A DNA stretch of 64,000 bases from Burkholderiaceae bacterium (GTDB lineage: Bacteria > Pseudomonadota > Gammaproteobacteria > Burkholderiales > Burkholderiaceae_C). The notes under the pieces are model-generated. The model worked only from the letters and a program-made list of their open reading frames with translations, did no database searches and was not told the DNA's origin. Positions 41,558-51,240 of this stretch are shown one piece after another; within the stretch, counting starts at the first letter, position 1, and each line of letters opens with the position of its first letter. The DNA lies in contig JAEUOU010000015.1 of assembly GCA_016790575.1 (NCBI GenBank), positions 100,851-164,850 of the forward strand, given 5' to 3'. The position numbers were made by a program, and so were the translations under genes.

Positions 41558-43380
41558 AGCGGGTTGGTACAGGTTGCCGTCTGTCCGTATGGGCTGATCG
41601 CGCCGGCCGGCGTTATGTCTCCTTGCGCGTCAGAGGCAAGAATCGGCAAAACAAACGGGATCGATTTGCGGGACTCCGTACCGCCCACCAGGCCGCGAGC
41701 AACGACATCCAACTGGACCCACAGGGCATATTGCTCGCCATAGCGCAACCGGAATGCCGCCCGCCCGTTGGCGTCGGTTGTCACCGATCCCGGGGCTACG
41801 GCTACCACATTGCCAGGCCACAGTATGCCGTCTCTGTTTTCATCGACATCACCAATGTCAAGGAAGCCATCCCGATTCACATCCTCGTTGGCGCAAACCG
41901 CCGTAACGGCCTGGCCCCACTTGCCATCCGCCGACTTCACCATGTAGCCTTTGGCGTATTGAGTGGGGATCGCAGAGAGCGCAATGTTCTGTCCACCAAC
42001 GGCCACCCCATTGGCGTCGGTCACGTAGACCGTGAACTCCTTTTCGTAGGTGGTCTGATCGAGATTCGACATTTCGTTGCCAAATCCGATCGAAATGAAG
42101 AGCGCCTGGGCATTCACCGTCATTGCAGTCGTCGCGACGATCGACGTTGATGCCACCTGAGCCTGAATGACCACACCACCCGCAGGTGTGGTGTTCGCGC
42201 CGGGGATGAACTGTACCTGGGCGCGCCCGTTGCTGTCGGTGGTTGCCACGCCCGGCGACAGTGTGCCGTTGCTGACGTCCTGAAGGGTTGTGAAATTGAC
42301 CTGCCGATTTGCCACGGCATTTCCCGCGGCATCGCGCACCAAGGCTTCCACCGTCGCCTGATTGCTTGACCCGCTACGGTTCGGCGCCACTGCCGCCGGA
42401 TTGGCCTGGAGCACCAAAGTCGCCGGCGCCACGGCAACAAACTGGAGTGGCAAATTGACCTGGCCAGCGCCAGCAATCTGCGCCGTGATAACCGCCGGGC
42501 CTGCCGTCGCGGACCGAACGGTGATGGCTGCTTCCCCCGACGCGTTCGTTACCACTGCGGCTGAGGATACCTGCCCGCGGGTCGTACTGAAAGTGACCGT
42601 TCGACCTTCGATCCCTGCGCCGGAAACCCGATACCGTACGGTGACCGTCTGGTCCTGCTGCACCGGCACCAACGTATTGGCGCCGGGGCTCATGACGGAA
42701 AAATCGGTCGCATTGACTGAAATGTCTATGGATGCGTTGGTGCCAAGGCCGGTCACGGTCAACTTGTCCGTTCCCGCATTGTTGGGGGTGTACACCACAA
42801 CCCCGCTGCCCGAGGAGTCGGTGGTAATTTCTGCGGGGCTGACAGCGTTACCAAGCGCGGAGGCGACTTTGATGACCGAACCGGGAATGGCATTTCCAAC
42901 TGAATCGATGGCCCGAACCGTGAACTGGGTCGCCGATCCGCCCGCCTGCAGCGCCGGGCTTCCAGCAATGGAAAGGCGAGTTCCGGTGACCGGGATCACG
43001 ATCTGGCCACTGGCACTGCCGGACGTAACCGTCACGGTGATATCTCTTTGCGCTTTGTTGGCACCCGCGCTAAGACGGGCCGTCACCGCACCACTGGCGT
43101 TCGACAAGGAAGAATCGACCGTAATGACACCCGATGAGGCGGTGAATTTCACCTCCTGCGCAGCAAGGCTGACGTTCGCCGCGCTTTTGACAAATGCCGT
43201 GATGATTACCTGATCGCCAGCCGATGCCACGGAAGCCGCTGATGTCAGCACCTCAACTGCTGCCGCAGTGGACGTTGGTGCCGTCACCCCCGGCTGGGAT
43301 CCGGCGCTTCCGCCGCCACCACCACAGGCTACAAGCCCTATCGCCACAAGGCCAGCCAACAAATTTTTGAACAGACGCAT
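41554..43380 (-). CDS. Ig-like (Big_1) domain lipoprotein in the pil-aro operon
   Basis: A 608-residue predicted lipoprotein: signal peptide with lipobox LVAC (Cys19), a GGGGGS linker, then about four invasin-like beta-sandwich repeats marked by phrases such as TDSSGSGVVVYTP, TNASGEAAITV and TDSNGRAQVQF. Near the C-terminus two calcium-type loops follow each other, DVNRDGFLDIGD (500-511) and DENRDGILWPGN (513-524), as in dockerins. Only one Cys pair is outside the lipobox. It lies between pilQ and aroK and is coupled to aroK by ATGA. A surface or periplasmic role with the pilus machine is likely, but its function is unknown. Confidence 0.85.
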   Translation of the reverse strand: MRLFKNLLAGLVAIGLVACGGGGGSAGSQPGVTAPTSTAAAVEVLTSAASVASAGDQVIITAFVKSAANVSLAAQEVKFTASSGVITVDSSLSNASGAVTARLSAGANKAQRDITVTVTSGSASGQIVIPVTGTRLSIAGSPALQAGGSATQFTVRAIDSVGNAIPGSVIKVASALGNAVSPAEITTDSSGSGVVVYTPNNAGTDKLTVTGLGTNASIDISVNATDFSVMSPGANTLVPVQQDQTVTVRYRVSGAGIEGRTVTFSTTRGQVSSAAVVTNASGEAAITVRSATAGPAVITAQIAGAGQVNLPLQFVAVAPATLVLQANPAAVAPNRSGSSNQATVEALVRDAAGNAVANRQVNFTTLQDVSNGTLSPGVATTDSNGRAQVQFIPGANTTPAGGVVIQAQVASTSIVATTAMTVNAQALFISIGFGNEMSNLDQTTYEKEFTVYVTDANGVAVGGQNIALSAIPTQYAKGYMVKSADGKWGQAVTAVCANEDVNRDGFLDIGDVDENRDGILWPGNVVAVAPGSVTTDANGRAAFRLRYGEQYALWVQLDVVARGLVGGTESRKSIPFVLPILASDAQGDITPAGAISPYGQTATCTNPL

Positions 43381-43425
43381 TGTTTGATCCCTAAACCTGA
43401 AAAATTCGATCCGAAAAACTGAGAA

Positions 43426-45552
43426 TCAACGAGCTCCCACCCGTTCGTTGATCATTTTCGGCGTGATGAAGACCAAGGTTTCTTGCTTGCGCGCACTGCG
43501 TTCACGCGCTTTGAACAGGTTGCCGATCCCGGGAAGTTCGCCAAGGACAGGTACCTTGGTTTCCGTTTCGGCTTCTGTCAGTTCGAAGATGCCTCCGATA
43601 ACCACGGTACCGCCGTTTTCTACGAGCACCTGGGTCTTGATGTGTTTGGTATTGATGGCAATGCCCTGAGCCGTCGTCTCGCCGCGGCTGTCCTTCGTGA
43701 CATCGAGGTCAAGAATGATGTTGCCTTCGGGGGTGATCTGCGGCGTGACTTCGAGTTTCAGGTTCGCTTTGCGGAACGCAACGGAAGTGGCGCCACTGGC
43801 CGTCGCCTGCTGATAAGGGTACTCCGTGCCTTGCTCGATCAATGCCTTGGTCTGATCAGCAGTCACGACACGGGGACTGGAAACGATCTTTCCGCGACCG
43901 TCGGCCTCCAGCGCTGAAAGCTCCAGATTGAGAAACCGGTTGGCAGTACTGCTGAACAATGACAGCGCAAACGTGGCTGGGGAATAACCTCCCTGTCCGA
44001 TTGCGGGCATGTTGACGAAGTTGCTGAGCGGACTCGCGCTTGTTTGTCCGGTGGCTCCCGAAACAGCGTCATAGGATCCGCCAACGGCGACTCGATGGGT
44101 TCCGCCAACGGAATAGCCGGCGTCTCCGCCGCGGACGCCGCGCAGATCGCCACCGCCCAGACGCACACCGAGCGACTTGCCGAAACTGTCCGATGCTTCG
44201 ACGATGCGAGCTTCGATCATGACCTGACGAACTGGTACGTCCAGCTTTGTCAGCAGTTCCTGCACCGCTTGCAGACGGCCGGGTATGTCAGAGACAAAAA
44301 TCTGATTGGTCCGGGGCTCGGCGACAACACCTCCACGTGAACTGAGTATCCGGACACTGTTTCCTCCACTGCCCGAATTGGCGACCAACTGGCTCGCTAT
44401 TTCAGCTGCTTTCGTGTAGTTCAGCTGGAACGCCTGCGTTCGGATGGGCTCCAGCCCCTGGATTGCCAGTTGGGCTTCGAGATCCTTTTTCTCCTTGGCC
44501 GCGATTTCATCCTTTGGCGCGATCCAGATCACATTGCCGGTCTTACGCATGCCCAAACTGCGCGCATTCAGAATAATGTCCAAAGCCTGGTCCCATGGGA
44601 CATCTTTCAAACGCAGGGTCACGGCACCTGTTACGGTGTCAGAGGTCACGATATTGAAGTTCGTGAAGTCTGCAATAACCTGCAGCAATGCCCGGACCTC
44701 AATATTCTGGAAATTCAACGAAAGTTTCTCGCCGGTATAAGTGGGCTCGCCACCGGTTTTCGACTTATCGGCTTTCTGAGCACGAACCTCGATTACAAAC
44801 TGGTTGTCGCTCTGATAAGCGCTATGTTCCCATTGACCGCTGGGTTCGATCACCATCCTTACCCGCTCGCCGGCCTGGAACGTGGTCACCGAACGCACCG
44901 GTGTTCCGAAATCGCTGACATCCAAGCGTCGACGTAGCCCTTGAGGCAACGATGACTTCAGGAACTCCACCACAAGAGTCTGTCCTTGCTGCTTGATGTC
45001 GACGCCAACCTGATTGTTCGGCAGTTCGACAACAACGCGACCTGCACCATCACTGCCGCGACGAAAATCGACATCGCGCAATGCAAGCTGCTCCTGACTT
45101 CCTTCCGACGCGAAAACGTTGGCACTTGCAGGTGCTGAAGTAGCCGCTCTAACCGGATCCAGAATCACAAATAGACTCTTGCCACGCAATTCGGTTTTAT
45201 ATCCTGTCGTCTGCTTCAAATTGAGGACGACGCGGGAACGATCACCTGCCTGAACAACATTGACCGATCGAAGGTTACCCTGGTTGACCTCGACGTTCTG
45301 ACGCCCCAAACCGCTACTGAACGAGGGAAAATCAAGTGCGATCCGCGCAGGCGACTGCACCGTAAAGCCGGTCGGCGGAGCCGTCAGAGGGACGCTGAGG
45401 TCAATGCGAACGACCTCGGCGCCGCCCTGTTGGCTGCCGGAAACCGCCTCGATGACATTTTGGGCCATGGCAACGGCACCGATCAGACAGGCTCCGAGGG
45501 CAATGAAGGCCCGGGCGCAAAGTCGGCCAGCCGGTATGGTTCGGTTTTTCAT
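43426..45552 (-). CDS. pilQ: Type IV pilus secretin PilQ
   Basis: PilQ forms the outer-membrane pore through which the pilus passes. The 708-residue protein has a signal peptide (about 30 residues), two AMIN domains (residues 35-240), a short secretin N-terminal domain (KLSLNFQNIEVRALLQVIADF), an N-domain, and the C-terminal secretin region with VPVLGELPGIGNLFK and ETLVFITPKMI. Its start overlaps the pilP stop by ATGA. Confidence 0.97.
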   Translation of the reverse strand: MKNRTIPAGRLCARAFIALGACLIGAVAMAQNVIEAVSGSQQGGAEVVRIDLSVPLTAPPTGFTVQSPARIALDFPSFSSGLGRQNVEVNQGNLRSVNVVQAGDRSRVVLNLKQTTGYKTELRGKSLFVILDPVRAATSAPASANVFASEGSQEQLALRDVDFRRGSDGAGRVVVELPNNQVGVDIKQQGQTLVVEFLKSSLPQGLRRRLDVSDFGTPVRSVTTFQAGERVRMVIEPSGQWEHSAYQSDNQFVIEVRAQKADKSKTGGEPTYTGEKLSLNFQNIEVRALLQVIADFTNFNIVTSDTVTGAVTLRLKDVPWDQALDIILNARSLGMRKTGNVIWIAPKDEIAAKEKKDLEAQLAIQGLEPIRTQAFQLNYTKAAEIASQLVANSGSGGNSVRILSSRGGVVAEPRTNQIFVSDIPGRLQAVQELLTKLDVPVRQVMIEARIVEASDSFGKSLGVRLGGGDLRGVRGGDAGYSVGGTHRVAVGGSYDAVSGATGQTSASPLSNFVNMPAIGQGGYSPATFALSLFSSTANRFLNLELSALEADGRGKIVSSPRVVTADQTKALIEQGTEYPYQQATASGATSVAFRKANLKLEVTPQITPEGNIILDLDVTKDSRGETTAQGIAINTKHIKTQVLVENGGTVVIGGIFELTEAETETKVPVLGELPGIGNLFKARERSARKQETLVFITPKMINERVGAR

Positions 45553-46094
45553 TTGCTCCTCTCCTGCAGTTGCAGCGCCGTTGGACGTTCAATCCATTCA
45601 CCGGCAGCGTCTTGCACGATCTCGCGCAACGTCATTTCCGTTTCGGTAATTTTCATCACGCGCCCGTAGTTCTGCCCCATATAGTTCCCCGGTTTGACCT
45701 GGTAGAGCAAATTGTTGATCTGGACCAATGCAACCAATTGACCTGCCTTGTTCAGGCTACCTACCATCCGCATAGCATCCAATGGAATCGCCTCCAAAGG
45801 CTCCTTCCTGCGATTCAACTCTGGGGCAACCAAGGCGGCATTGGCGGTGGCTTTGGTCGTGTCCTGCTTTAGTGCCTGGGTCAGCTTCTCATTGCTGAAA
45901 GGATCCATCTGCTCTACCGGTCGGTAAGCTTGCGGCGTAAACTTTTTCGGCTCAGGCAATGGCGCGACTTTTGGACGGACCTGCGCCTTTTGCTCATTCA
46001 TCCACTGCTGAATATCGGCAGAACCGCCACCCAGACACCCGGCCAGAAGACCCGCGAGTGCCCCCATGGGCACCCAGACCAAAACCTTTTTCAT
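45549..46094 (-). CDS. pilP: Type IV pilus lipoprotein PilP
   Basis: PilP is the inner-membrane lipoprotein that links PilNO to PilQ. The 181-residue protein has a lipobox LAGC near residue 20, a disordered Pro/Gln/Lys-rich linker, and the beta-domain MRMVGSLNKAGQLVALVQ with GNYMGQNYGRV. It overlaps pilO and pilQ by ATGA on either side. Confidence 0.95.
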   Translation of the reverse strand: MKKVLVWVPMGALAGLLAGCLGGGSADIQQWMNEQKAQVRPKVAPLPEPKKFTPQAYRPVEQMDPFSNEKLTQALKQDTTKATANAALVAPELNRRKEPLEAIPLDAMRMVGSLNKAGQLVALVQINNLLYQVKPGNYMGQNYGRVMKITETEMTLREIVQDAAGEWIERPTALQLQERSK

Positions 46095-46765
46095 TTCTTG
46101 GCTCCCTTGGCGGCCGGCGCCGCTTTGCGCTGGGCGGCGACTTCGTCAGGGTCCAGGTAACGGAACGTCTTGGCTGTGGCATTTAACGCCAACACGTTGT
46201 CACGACTTGGCTGAACGGAGAGATTGTTCAACGTCACAATGCGTGACAAGTGTGCGATATCCGAGGCGAAAGCGCCGATATCGTGGAACCGACCCGTTAC
46301 ACGTATCGTGATCGGTAGCTCGGCGTAGTATTCCTTTACGGTCACCTGGCCGGGCCGAAACAGCTCGAACTGGAGACTTCGACCAATTCCCGCCTGGTTG
46401 ATATCGGACAACAACGCCTCCATTTCCGACTTGCTGGGCAGTTGTTTCTCAATCTGCGTTACGTATTGCTGTACCTGTTCACGCTGCTTCTTCAGCGGTT
46501 CCAAGTTCACCGCCTGCGTCCACTTTTTCGTGAACTCTTCTTTGAGTTTGGATTCCTGCTCGCGCTCCGTCGCCAAGGTTTCTTCATGACCTCGCACCCA
46601 GGCGAACCAGAGGGCCGCGACGACACCGACAGAGACCACAAGTAACAACAGATACCGTGGCGCCGCAGGCCAGGACGCAGGGTCTTCCGGTCGGATGCCG
46701 GAGAACTGCTTGCGCAGACCTTCCACGTAGGCATTGATGTCAAAGCGGTTGCTATTTTCTGCCAT
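46091..46765 (-). CDS. pilO: Type IV pilus inner-membrane protein PilO
   Basis: A 224-residue bitopic protein: short cytoplasmic N-terminus, one membrane helix (about 30-50), a coiled coil (EQESKLKEEFTKKWTQAV) and a ferredoxin-like periplasmic domain with PITIRVTGRFHDIGAFASDI. PilO pairs with PilN. The basic Ala-rich end is variable. Confidence 0.95.
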   Translation of the reverse strand: MAENSNRFDINAYVEGLRKQFSGIRPEDPASWPAAPRYLLLLVVSVGVVAALWFAWVRGHEETLATEREQESKLKEEFTKKWTQAVNLEPLKKQREQVQQYVTQIEKQLPSKSEMEALLSDINQAGIGRSLQFELFRPGQVTVKEYYAELPITIRVTGRFHDIGAFASDIAHLSRIVTLNNLSVQPSRDNVLALNATAKTFRYLDPDEVAAQRKAAPAAKGAKK

Positions 46766-46777
46766 CTTTTACCCCGT

Positions 46778-47500
46778 TCAGTTCGGTTTGGCAGCCGAAG
46801 CGGCGGCGGCTGCGCCACTGGCGGTGGTCAAGGCGACCGATGCGGTCGGCGAGGCAGCCAAAGCTGGCGCCGACGCCGTCCGCGCGCCCTGGCCTACCAC
46901 AGCCGATGCGGGTGCTGAAGCAGCCGAAGCGCTCACAGCACTCGCTCGCTGCATCTGAACCCGAATCACAAAGTTGGCCACCTTCCGCAGATCACGAGGT
47001 CCCAGACTGACCGAACTGGCAACAATCTCGACCAGTTCGGGTTTCGTAAACCACGGTGTGTTGTGGCCCAGATTGCGCAGAAACTCGGCGATCCTCTCAT
47101 TCGACTGGGCGACACCCCGAACCGTGATGAGCAGGTTTTCCTGCCTCATGTCGATGATGTACACCCCGGGAGGCATCTGCCGCACGATCTCTTCCAGAAG
47201 GTGGACCGGCAAATTCCGATCCGACTGCAAATCCTCCACAGCCTCCTGGCGGGCCCGCAGGGCAGCGATTTCTTGCTGCAAAGTTGCAATGTCCTTGATC
47301 TGAACGTCTAGCCGTTTTATTTCCGCCTGCAAGAAAGTGTTCTTGTCGCGTTGACTGTTGATCTGCGCATCAAGCCAGAAGTAGATACCCGTCGCGACCA
47401 CAGCACCAAAGACAGCCGCGATTCCAAGGGAGACAAAAAAAGCCTCGCGCCGTTGTTTGCGCGCCGCTTCACGATGCGGCAAGAGGTTGATGAGGATCAC
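46778..47500 (-). CDS. pilN: Type IV pilus inner-membrane protein PilN
   Basis: PilN binds PilM through its N-terminal INLLPHRE motif, seen here as MILINLLPHREAARK, then crosses the membrane (about 22-45) and ends in a coiled coil and a periplasmic domain. The 240-residue protein has an unusual 60-residue Ala/Ser-rich tail. I start it at the GTG at 47500: it overlaps the pilM stop (GTGA), has GGAGG upstream and puts the conserved motif at the N-terminus. Confidence 0.94.
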   Translation of the reverse strand: MILINLLPHREAARKQRREAFFVSLGIAAVFGAVVATGIYFWLDAQINSQRDKNTFLQAEIKRLDVQIKDIATLQQEIAALRARQEAVEDLQSDRNLPVHLLEEIVRQMPPGVYIIDMRQENLLITVRGVAQSNERIAEFLRNLGHNTPWFTKPELVEIVASSVSLGPRDLRKVANFVIRVQMQRASAVSASAASAPASAVVGQGARTASAPALAASPTASVALTTASGAAAAASAAKPN

Positions 47501-48576
47501 AGCAGGAACCTCCGCATGGCCAAACCACACGCGGTCAGGTAGGACGGAGCCTCCCGCCGGAGCTTTTTCTCACGCACACCGCTGGAAACGGCCATTTCCG
47601 CAAATGGATCGACAACGGAGCAGGCAAAGGAAGTCTGTTTCGTAACGGTCTCTGTCAATGCGGGCAATGCCGCTGACCCACCAGCAAGCATCACGTAGTC
47701 GACGCGGTTATATGGCGTACTGGTAAAGAAGAATTGCAGCGCCCGGCCAACTTCCTGGGCGACACTCTCTACAAATGGTTGCAGAACAGCCGTTGCGTAA
47801 TCTTCGGGGAGCTCATTGTTGCGCTTCTTGTTTTCCGCTTCCTCCGGCGTAAAACCGTAATGGCGCACGATGAGTTGTGTAAGCTGTGCTCCGCCGAAAG
47901 CTTGATCCCGGTCATATAGCAATTCCTGATTGCGTATGACTTGCATGCTCGTGGTAAACGCGCCAATCTCGAATAGCGCGACAACGGAATCCAGGCCTTT
48001 GTTCGGCAGCGCCTCTATCAAACGGCCCATTGCCAGACGAGCGGCATAAGATTCCACGTCAAGAACGACGGGTTTCAACCCAGCAGCTTCCGCCAACCCT
48101 TGGCGGTCCTGAACCTTGTCCTTGCGGGACGCCGCAATGAGGACGTCGACATCACCCGGCGAATTGGCGGTCGGCCCTACGACACAGAAATCCAGACTCA
48201 CCTCATCCAAAGAAAACGGAATGTACTGGTTGGCTTCCGATTCAACCTGTATTTCCAGCTCTTGCTCGCTCATGCCCCCGGGCAAAACGATTTTCTTGGT
48301 AATGACTGCCGACGGCGGAAGTGCCATCGCTACGTTCTTGCAACGGGTACCGCTCTTCTTGACAACGCGACGCACGGCTTCGGCCACTTCATCGAATTTC
48401 TCGATATTCCCGTCCGTGACCCACCCCCGCTCCAAGGGTTCCATGGCGCAACGCTCCAGAACCAACTGTCCGGCCGCGTCCCGCCCGAGCTCAACAAGCT
48501 TCACGCTGGATGAACTTACGTCCAACCCGATCATCGGAGCGGGTTGGCGACTGAATAATGACCCGAATGAGATCAA
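47497..48576 (-). CDS. pilM: Type IV pilus assembly ATPase-like protein PilM
   Basis: PilM is an actin-like cytoplasmic protein that binds PilN. The 359-residue protein has the phosphate loop IGLDVSSSSVKLVELG, a second in FEIGAFTTSMQV and the adenosine motif LAGGSAALPAL. I chose the TTG at 48576, which has GGGGA upstream and gives ISFGSLFSRQPAP as in relatives; a TTG at 48603 would add nine residues. First gene of pilMNOPQ. Confidence 0.93.
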   Translation of the reverse strand: MISFGSLFSRQPAPMIGLDVSSSSVKLVELGRDAAGQLVLERCAMEPLERGWVTDGNIEKFDEVAEAVRRVVKKSGTRCKNVAMALPPSAVITKKIVLPGGMSEQELEIQVESEANQYIPFSLDEVSLDFCVVGPTANSPGDVDVLIAASRKDKVQDRQGLAEAAGLKPVVLDVESYAARLAMGRLIEALPNKGLDSVVALFEIGAFTTSMQVIRNQELLYDRDQAFGGAQLTQLIVRHYGFTPEEAENKKRNNELPEDYATAVLQPFVESVAQEVGRALQFFFTSTPYNRVDYVMLAGGSAALPALTETVTKQTSFACSVVDPFAEMAVSSGVREKKLRREAPSYLTACGLAMRRFLL

Positions 48577-48631
48577 GTCGGTCCCCTGAAACTGGCCTTG
48601 CAAGGGCCGGAAAACTTAAGATTTCACTTGA

Positions 48632-48660
48632 ATGCTAGCAGTAAGATCATTGTCCGGCAA
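48632..48660 (-). promoter_or_regulatory. Possible pilM operon promoter
   Basis: On the minus strand TTGCCG (48655-48660) and TAGCAT (48632-48637) are separated by 17 bases and lie about 56 bases before the TTG start of pilM. Each hexamer matches the sigma-70 consensus at four positions. A candidate only. Confidence 0.3.
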
Positions 48661-48807
48661 AGATATTTTTCGTTTTGTGCTGCAATTTCCGTTGCCAAAA
48701 TCCGACGAAGCAAGCGTGTTTGTAACAGGCAGCCGAGATTTTGATCGCTGCGGTGACCAACTGCGAGGCCGCTGCCGGACTCGAAGAGCAGCTTGGAGTT
48801 GCCTTCC

Positions 48808-48813
48808 TATAAT
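48808..48813 (+). promoter_or_regulatory. Consensus -10 box before the PBP1A gene
   Basis: A perfect TATAAT lies 26 bases before the PBP1A ATG. I see no good -35 hexamer at 16-18 bases, so it may depend on an activator or be chance. The predicted leader is only about 20 bases. Confidence 0.4.
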
Positions 48814-48839
48814 GGCCTGCATTCGTCCACAAGCCCCTC

Positions 48840-51236
48840 ATGCCCCCAGGTTCAGACCATCCCCCCCCTTCCAGTGACGCAGCTCCTGGTCGGTGGGACA
48901 ACCGACCGAAACGGCACTGGGCGAGTCGGTTGATCATCGGTTCGGTGGTGGCGGTCTCTGGCTTCGGGCTCTCGATTGTGCTGCTGATTGCGGTCGCTTT
49001 GGCGGTGGCATATCCCAACCTGCCCGACGTCTCTGATCTGACCGACTACCGGCCCAAACTGCCATTGCGGGTCTTTACGGCCGACGGGGTTCTGATCGGG
49101 GAGTTCGGAGAGGAGCGTCGGCACCTGACTCCCATCGCTTCGATGCCTGCCGTCATGAAGAACGCCGTTCTGGCAATTGAAGACGCTCGCTTCTATCAGC
49201 ACCACGGCGTGGATTACATCGGCGTCCTGCGAGCAGGTCTAGCAAATCTCGGTCGTTTCAAGAGTCAAGGGGCATCGACCATCACGATGCAGGTTGCGCG
49301 AAATGTGTATCTCAGTTCCGAAAAGACTTACACACGCAAGATCTACGAACTCCTCCTGACCTTCAAACTGGAACATCTCCTGACCAAGGATCAGATCCTC
49401 GAGATCTACATGAACCAGATTTTTCTGGGCAATCGCTCCTACGGTTTTGCCGCAGCGTCAGAAACCTACTTCGGCAAACCGCTGCAATTTGTTACCGTGG
49501 CCGAAGCCGCCATGCTTGCGGGGCTCCCGAAGGCTCCTTCCGCCTACAACCCCATCAGCAACCCGAAACGCGCCCGCGTGCGTCAACAGCACATCATTGA
49601 TCGGATGCTGGAAAACGGATTCATCACCGCGGAGCAGGCCAAGGCAGCCAAAGCAGAGACCTTGAAGATCCGCAGCAGCAGCGACCCCGCGCGCTTGCAC
49701 GCAGAATTTGTCGCCGAAAACGTTCGGCAACTGGTCTTCAGCCAGTATGGCGAGGAGACTTACACACGCGGCCTGAACGTCCACACCTCGTTAAGGTCGA
49801 TCGAGCAAGAAGCGGCGTACCGCGCCTTGCGCAAGGGCATCATGGACTATGAACGCCGGCAGGTCTTTCGCGGGCCGGAAGGGTTTGTCGAGTTGCCGGC
49901 AGATCCCAAGGAATGGGATGATGCGGTCGACGACGCACTGGCGGAGCATCCTGACAATGGCGACGTGATTGCGGCCGTTGTCGTTGAAGCGAGCGCGAAG
50001 CAGGTCATTGTGCTGAGGCCAAGCGGGGACCGAATAGAGATTACTGGCGCAGGGCTGCGACCTGCGCAGTCCGGCCTGTCGGACAAGGCAGCTCCGGCGG
50101 TTCGTATACGAAAAGGCTCCATCATTCGGATCATGACACTCCCGGACGGCACTTGGTCCATCACCCAGTTGCCCGAAGTGGAAGGCGCTCTGGTGGCACT
50201 GGATCCCCGGACCGGCGCCGTTCGCGCCCTGGTCGGCGGCTTTGACTATGCCAAGAACAAGTTCAACCACGTGACCCAGGCCTGGCGCCAGCCAGGATCC
50301 GCCTTCAAACCCTTCATCTATTCGGCGGCTCTGGAAAAGGGTTTCACGCCGTCTACGGTGGTCAATGACGAACCGCTATTCTTCGACGCCGGGGTCACCG
50401 GCGGGCAACCATGGGAACCCAAGAACTATGACGGCAAGTTCGAAGGACCGATGCCGTTGCACATCGCCCTGGCAAAGTCAAAAAATATGGTGTCCATACG
50501 GGTCTTGCAGTCCGTGGGAGCACAGAATGCTCAGGACTGGATCACCCGCTTCGGTTTCGACGCCGAGCGGCATCCTCCCTATCTCACCATGGCTCTAGGC
50601 GCAGGCTCGGTCACAGTCATGCAAATGGCCACAGGGTACGCAGTTTTTGCCAACGGTGGCTTTCGGGTCAACCCGTGGCTCATCAGCCGCATCAGCGACC
50701 AGAAAGGGCGGGTGCTCTTCGAGGGAACCCCGCCGAAACTCGACGATAACCAGCGCGCCATTGAGGCGCGAAACGCCTTCGTAATGAACCGTCTGTTGCA
50801 GGAGGTGACACGTTCCGGCACGGCAGCCCGGGCACAGGGCACACTCAAACGTGCCGACCTCTACGGCAAAACCGGGACGACCAATGATTCCATCGACAAC
50901 TGGTTCGCCGGATTTCAGCCGAGCATCGTATCGGTGGTATGGATCGGTTATGACAATCCCCGTTCGCTCGGCGAAAGCGAAACAGGAGGGCGACTGAGTT
51001 TGCCTGTTTGGATCAACTTCATGGAAACGGCGCTCAAAGGAGTACCGGTCATGGAGCCCGGCGTTCCTGAGGGCCTCGTGAGCGCCGGGGGCGAGTGGGT
51101 TTTCGATGAGCTCGCAGGCGGCGGCGTTCGCCAGATTGCGCCTCAAGCTACCGCGGCACCGGAGCCCAAAGAGCCCGCGAAGACCCCTTCCGGTGCCGAC
51201 GAGCGCAACCGGATTCTGGATCTCTTCCGAAATTGA
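48840..51236 (+). CDS. Penicillin-binding protein 1A (bifunctional)
   Basis: A class A PBP of 798 residues that polymerises and crosslinks peptidoglycan. After an N-terminal membrane helix (about 37-60) the glycosyltransferase domain has the catalytic Glu in AIEDARFYQHHGVD and GASTITMQVARN. An OB-like insertion follows. The transpeptidase domain has the nucleophile in GSAFKPF (SxxK), SKN in AKSKNMVS and KTGT in YGKTGTTND. Divergent from pilM, the common betaproteobacterial place for ponA/mrcA. Its stop forms part of a palindrome shared with cyaY. Confidence 0.96.
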   Translation: MPPGSDHPPPSSDAAPGRWDNRPKRHWASRLIIGSVVAVSGFGLSIVLLIAVALAVAYPNLPDVSDLTDYRPKLPLRVFTADGVLIGEFGEERRHLTPIASMPAVMKNAVLAIEDARFYQHHGVDYIGVLRAGLANLGRFKSQGASTITMQVARNVYLSSEKTYTRKIYELLLTFKLEHLLTKDQILEIYMNQIFLGNRSYGFAAASETYFGKPLQFVTVAEAAMLAGLPKAPSAYNPISNPKRARVRQQHIIDRMLENGFITAEQAKAAKAETLKIRSSSDPARLHAEFVAENVRQLVFSQYGEETYTRGLNVHTSLRSIEQEAAYRALRKGIMDYERRQVFRGPEGFVELPADPKEWDDAVDDALAEHPDNGDVIAAVVVEASAKQVIVLRPSGDRIEITGAGLRPAQSGLSDKAAPAVRIRKGSIIRIMTLPDGTWSITQLPEVEGALVALDPRTGAVRALVGGFDYAKNKFNHVTQAWRQPGSAFKPFIYSAALEKGFTPSTVVNDEPLFFDAGVTGGQPWEPKNYDGKFEGPMPLHIALAKSKNMVSIRVLQSVGAQNAQDWITRFGFDAERHPPYLTMALGAGSVTVMQMATGYAVFANGGFRVNPWLISRISDQKGRVLFEGTPPKLDDNQRAIEARNAFVMNRLLQEVTRSGTAARAQGTLKRADLYGKTGTTNDSIDNWFAGFQPSIVSVVWIGYDNPRSLGESETGGRLSLPVWINFMETALKGVPVMEPGVPEGLVSAGGEWVFDELAGGGVRQIAPQATAAPEPKEPAKTPSGADERNRILDLFRN

Positions 51237-51240
51237 CCGG

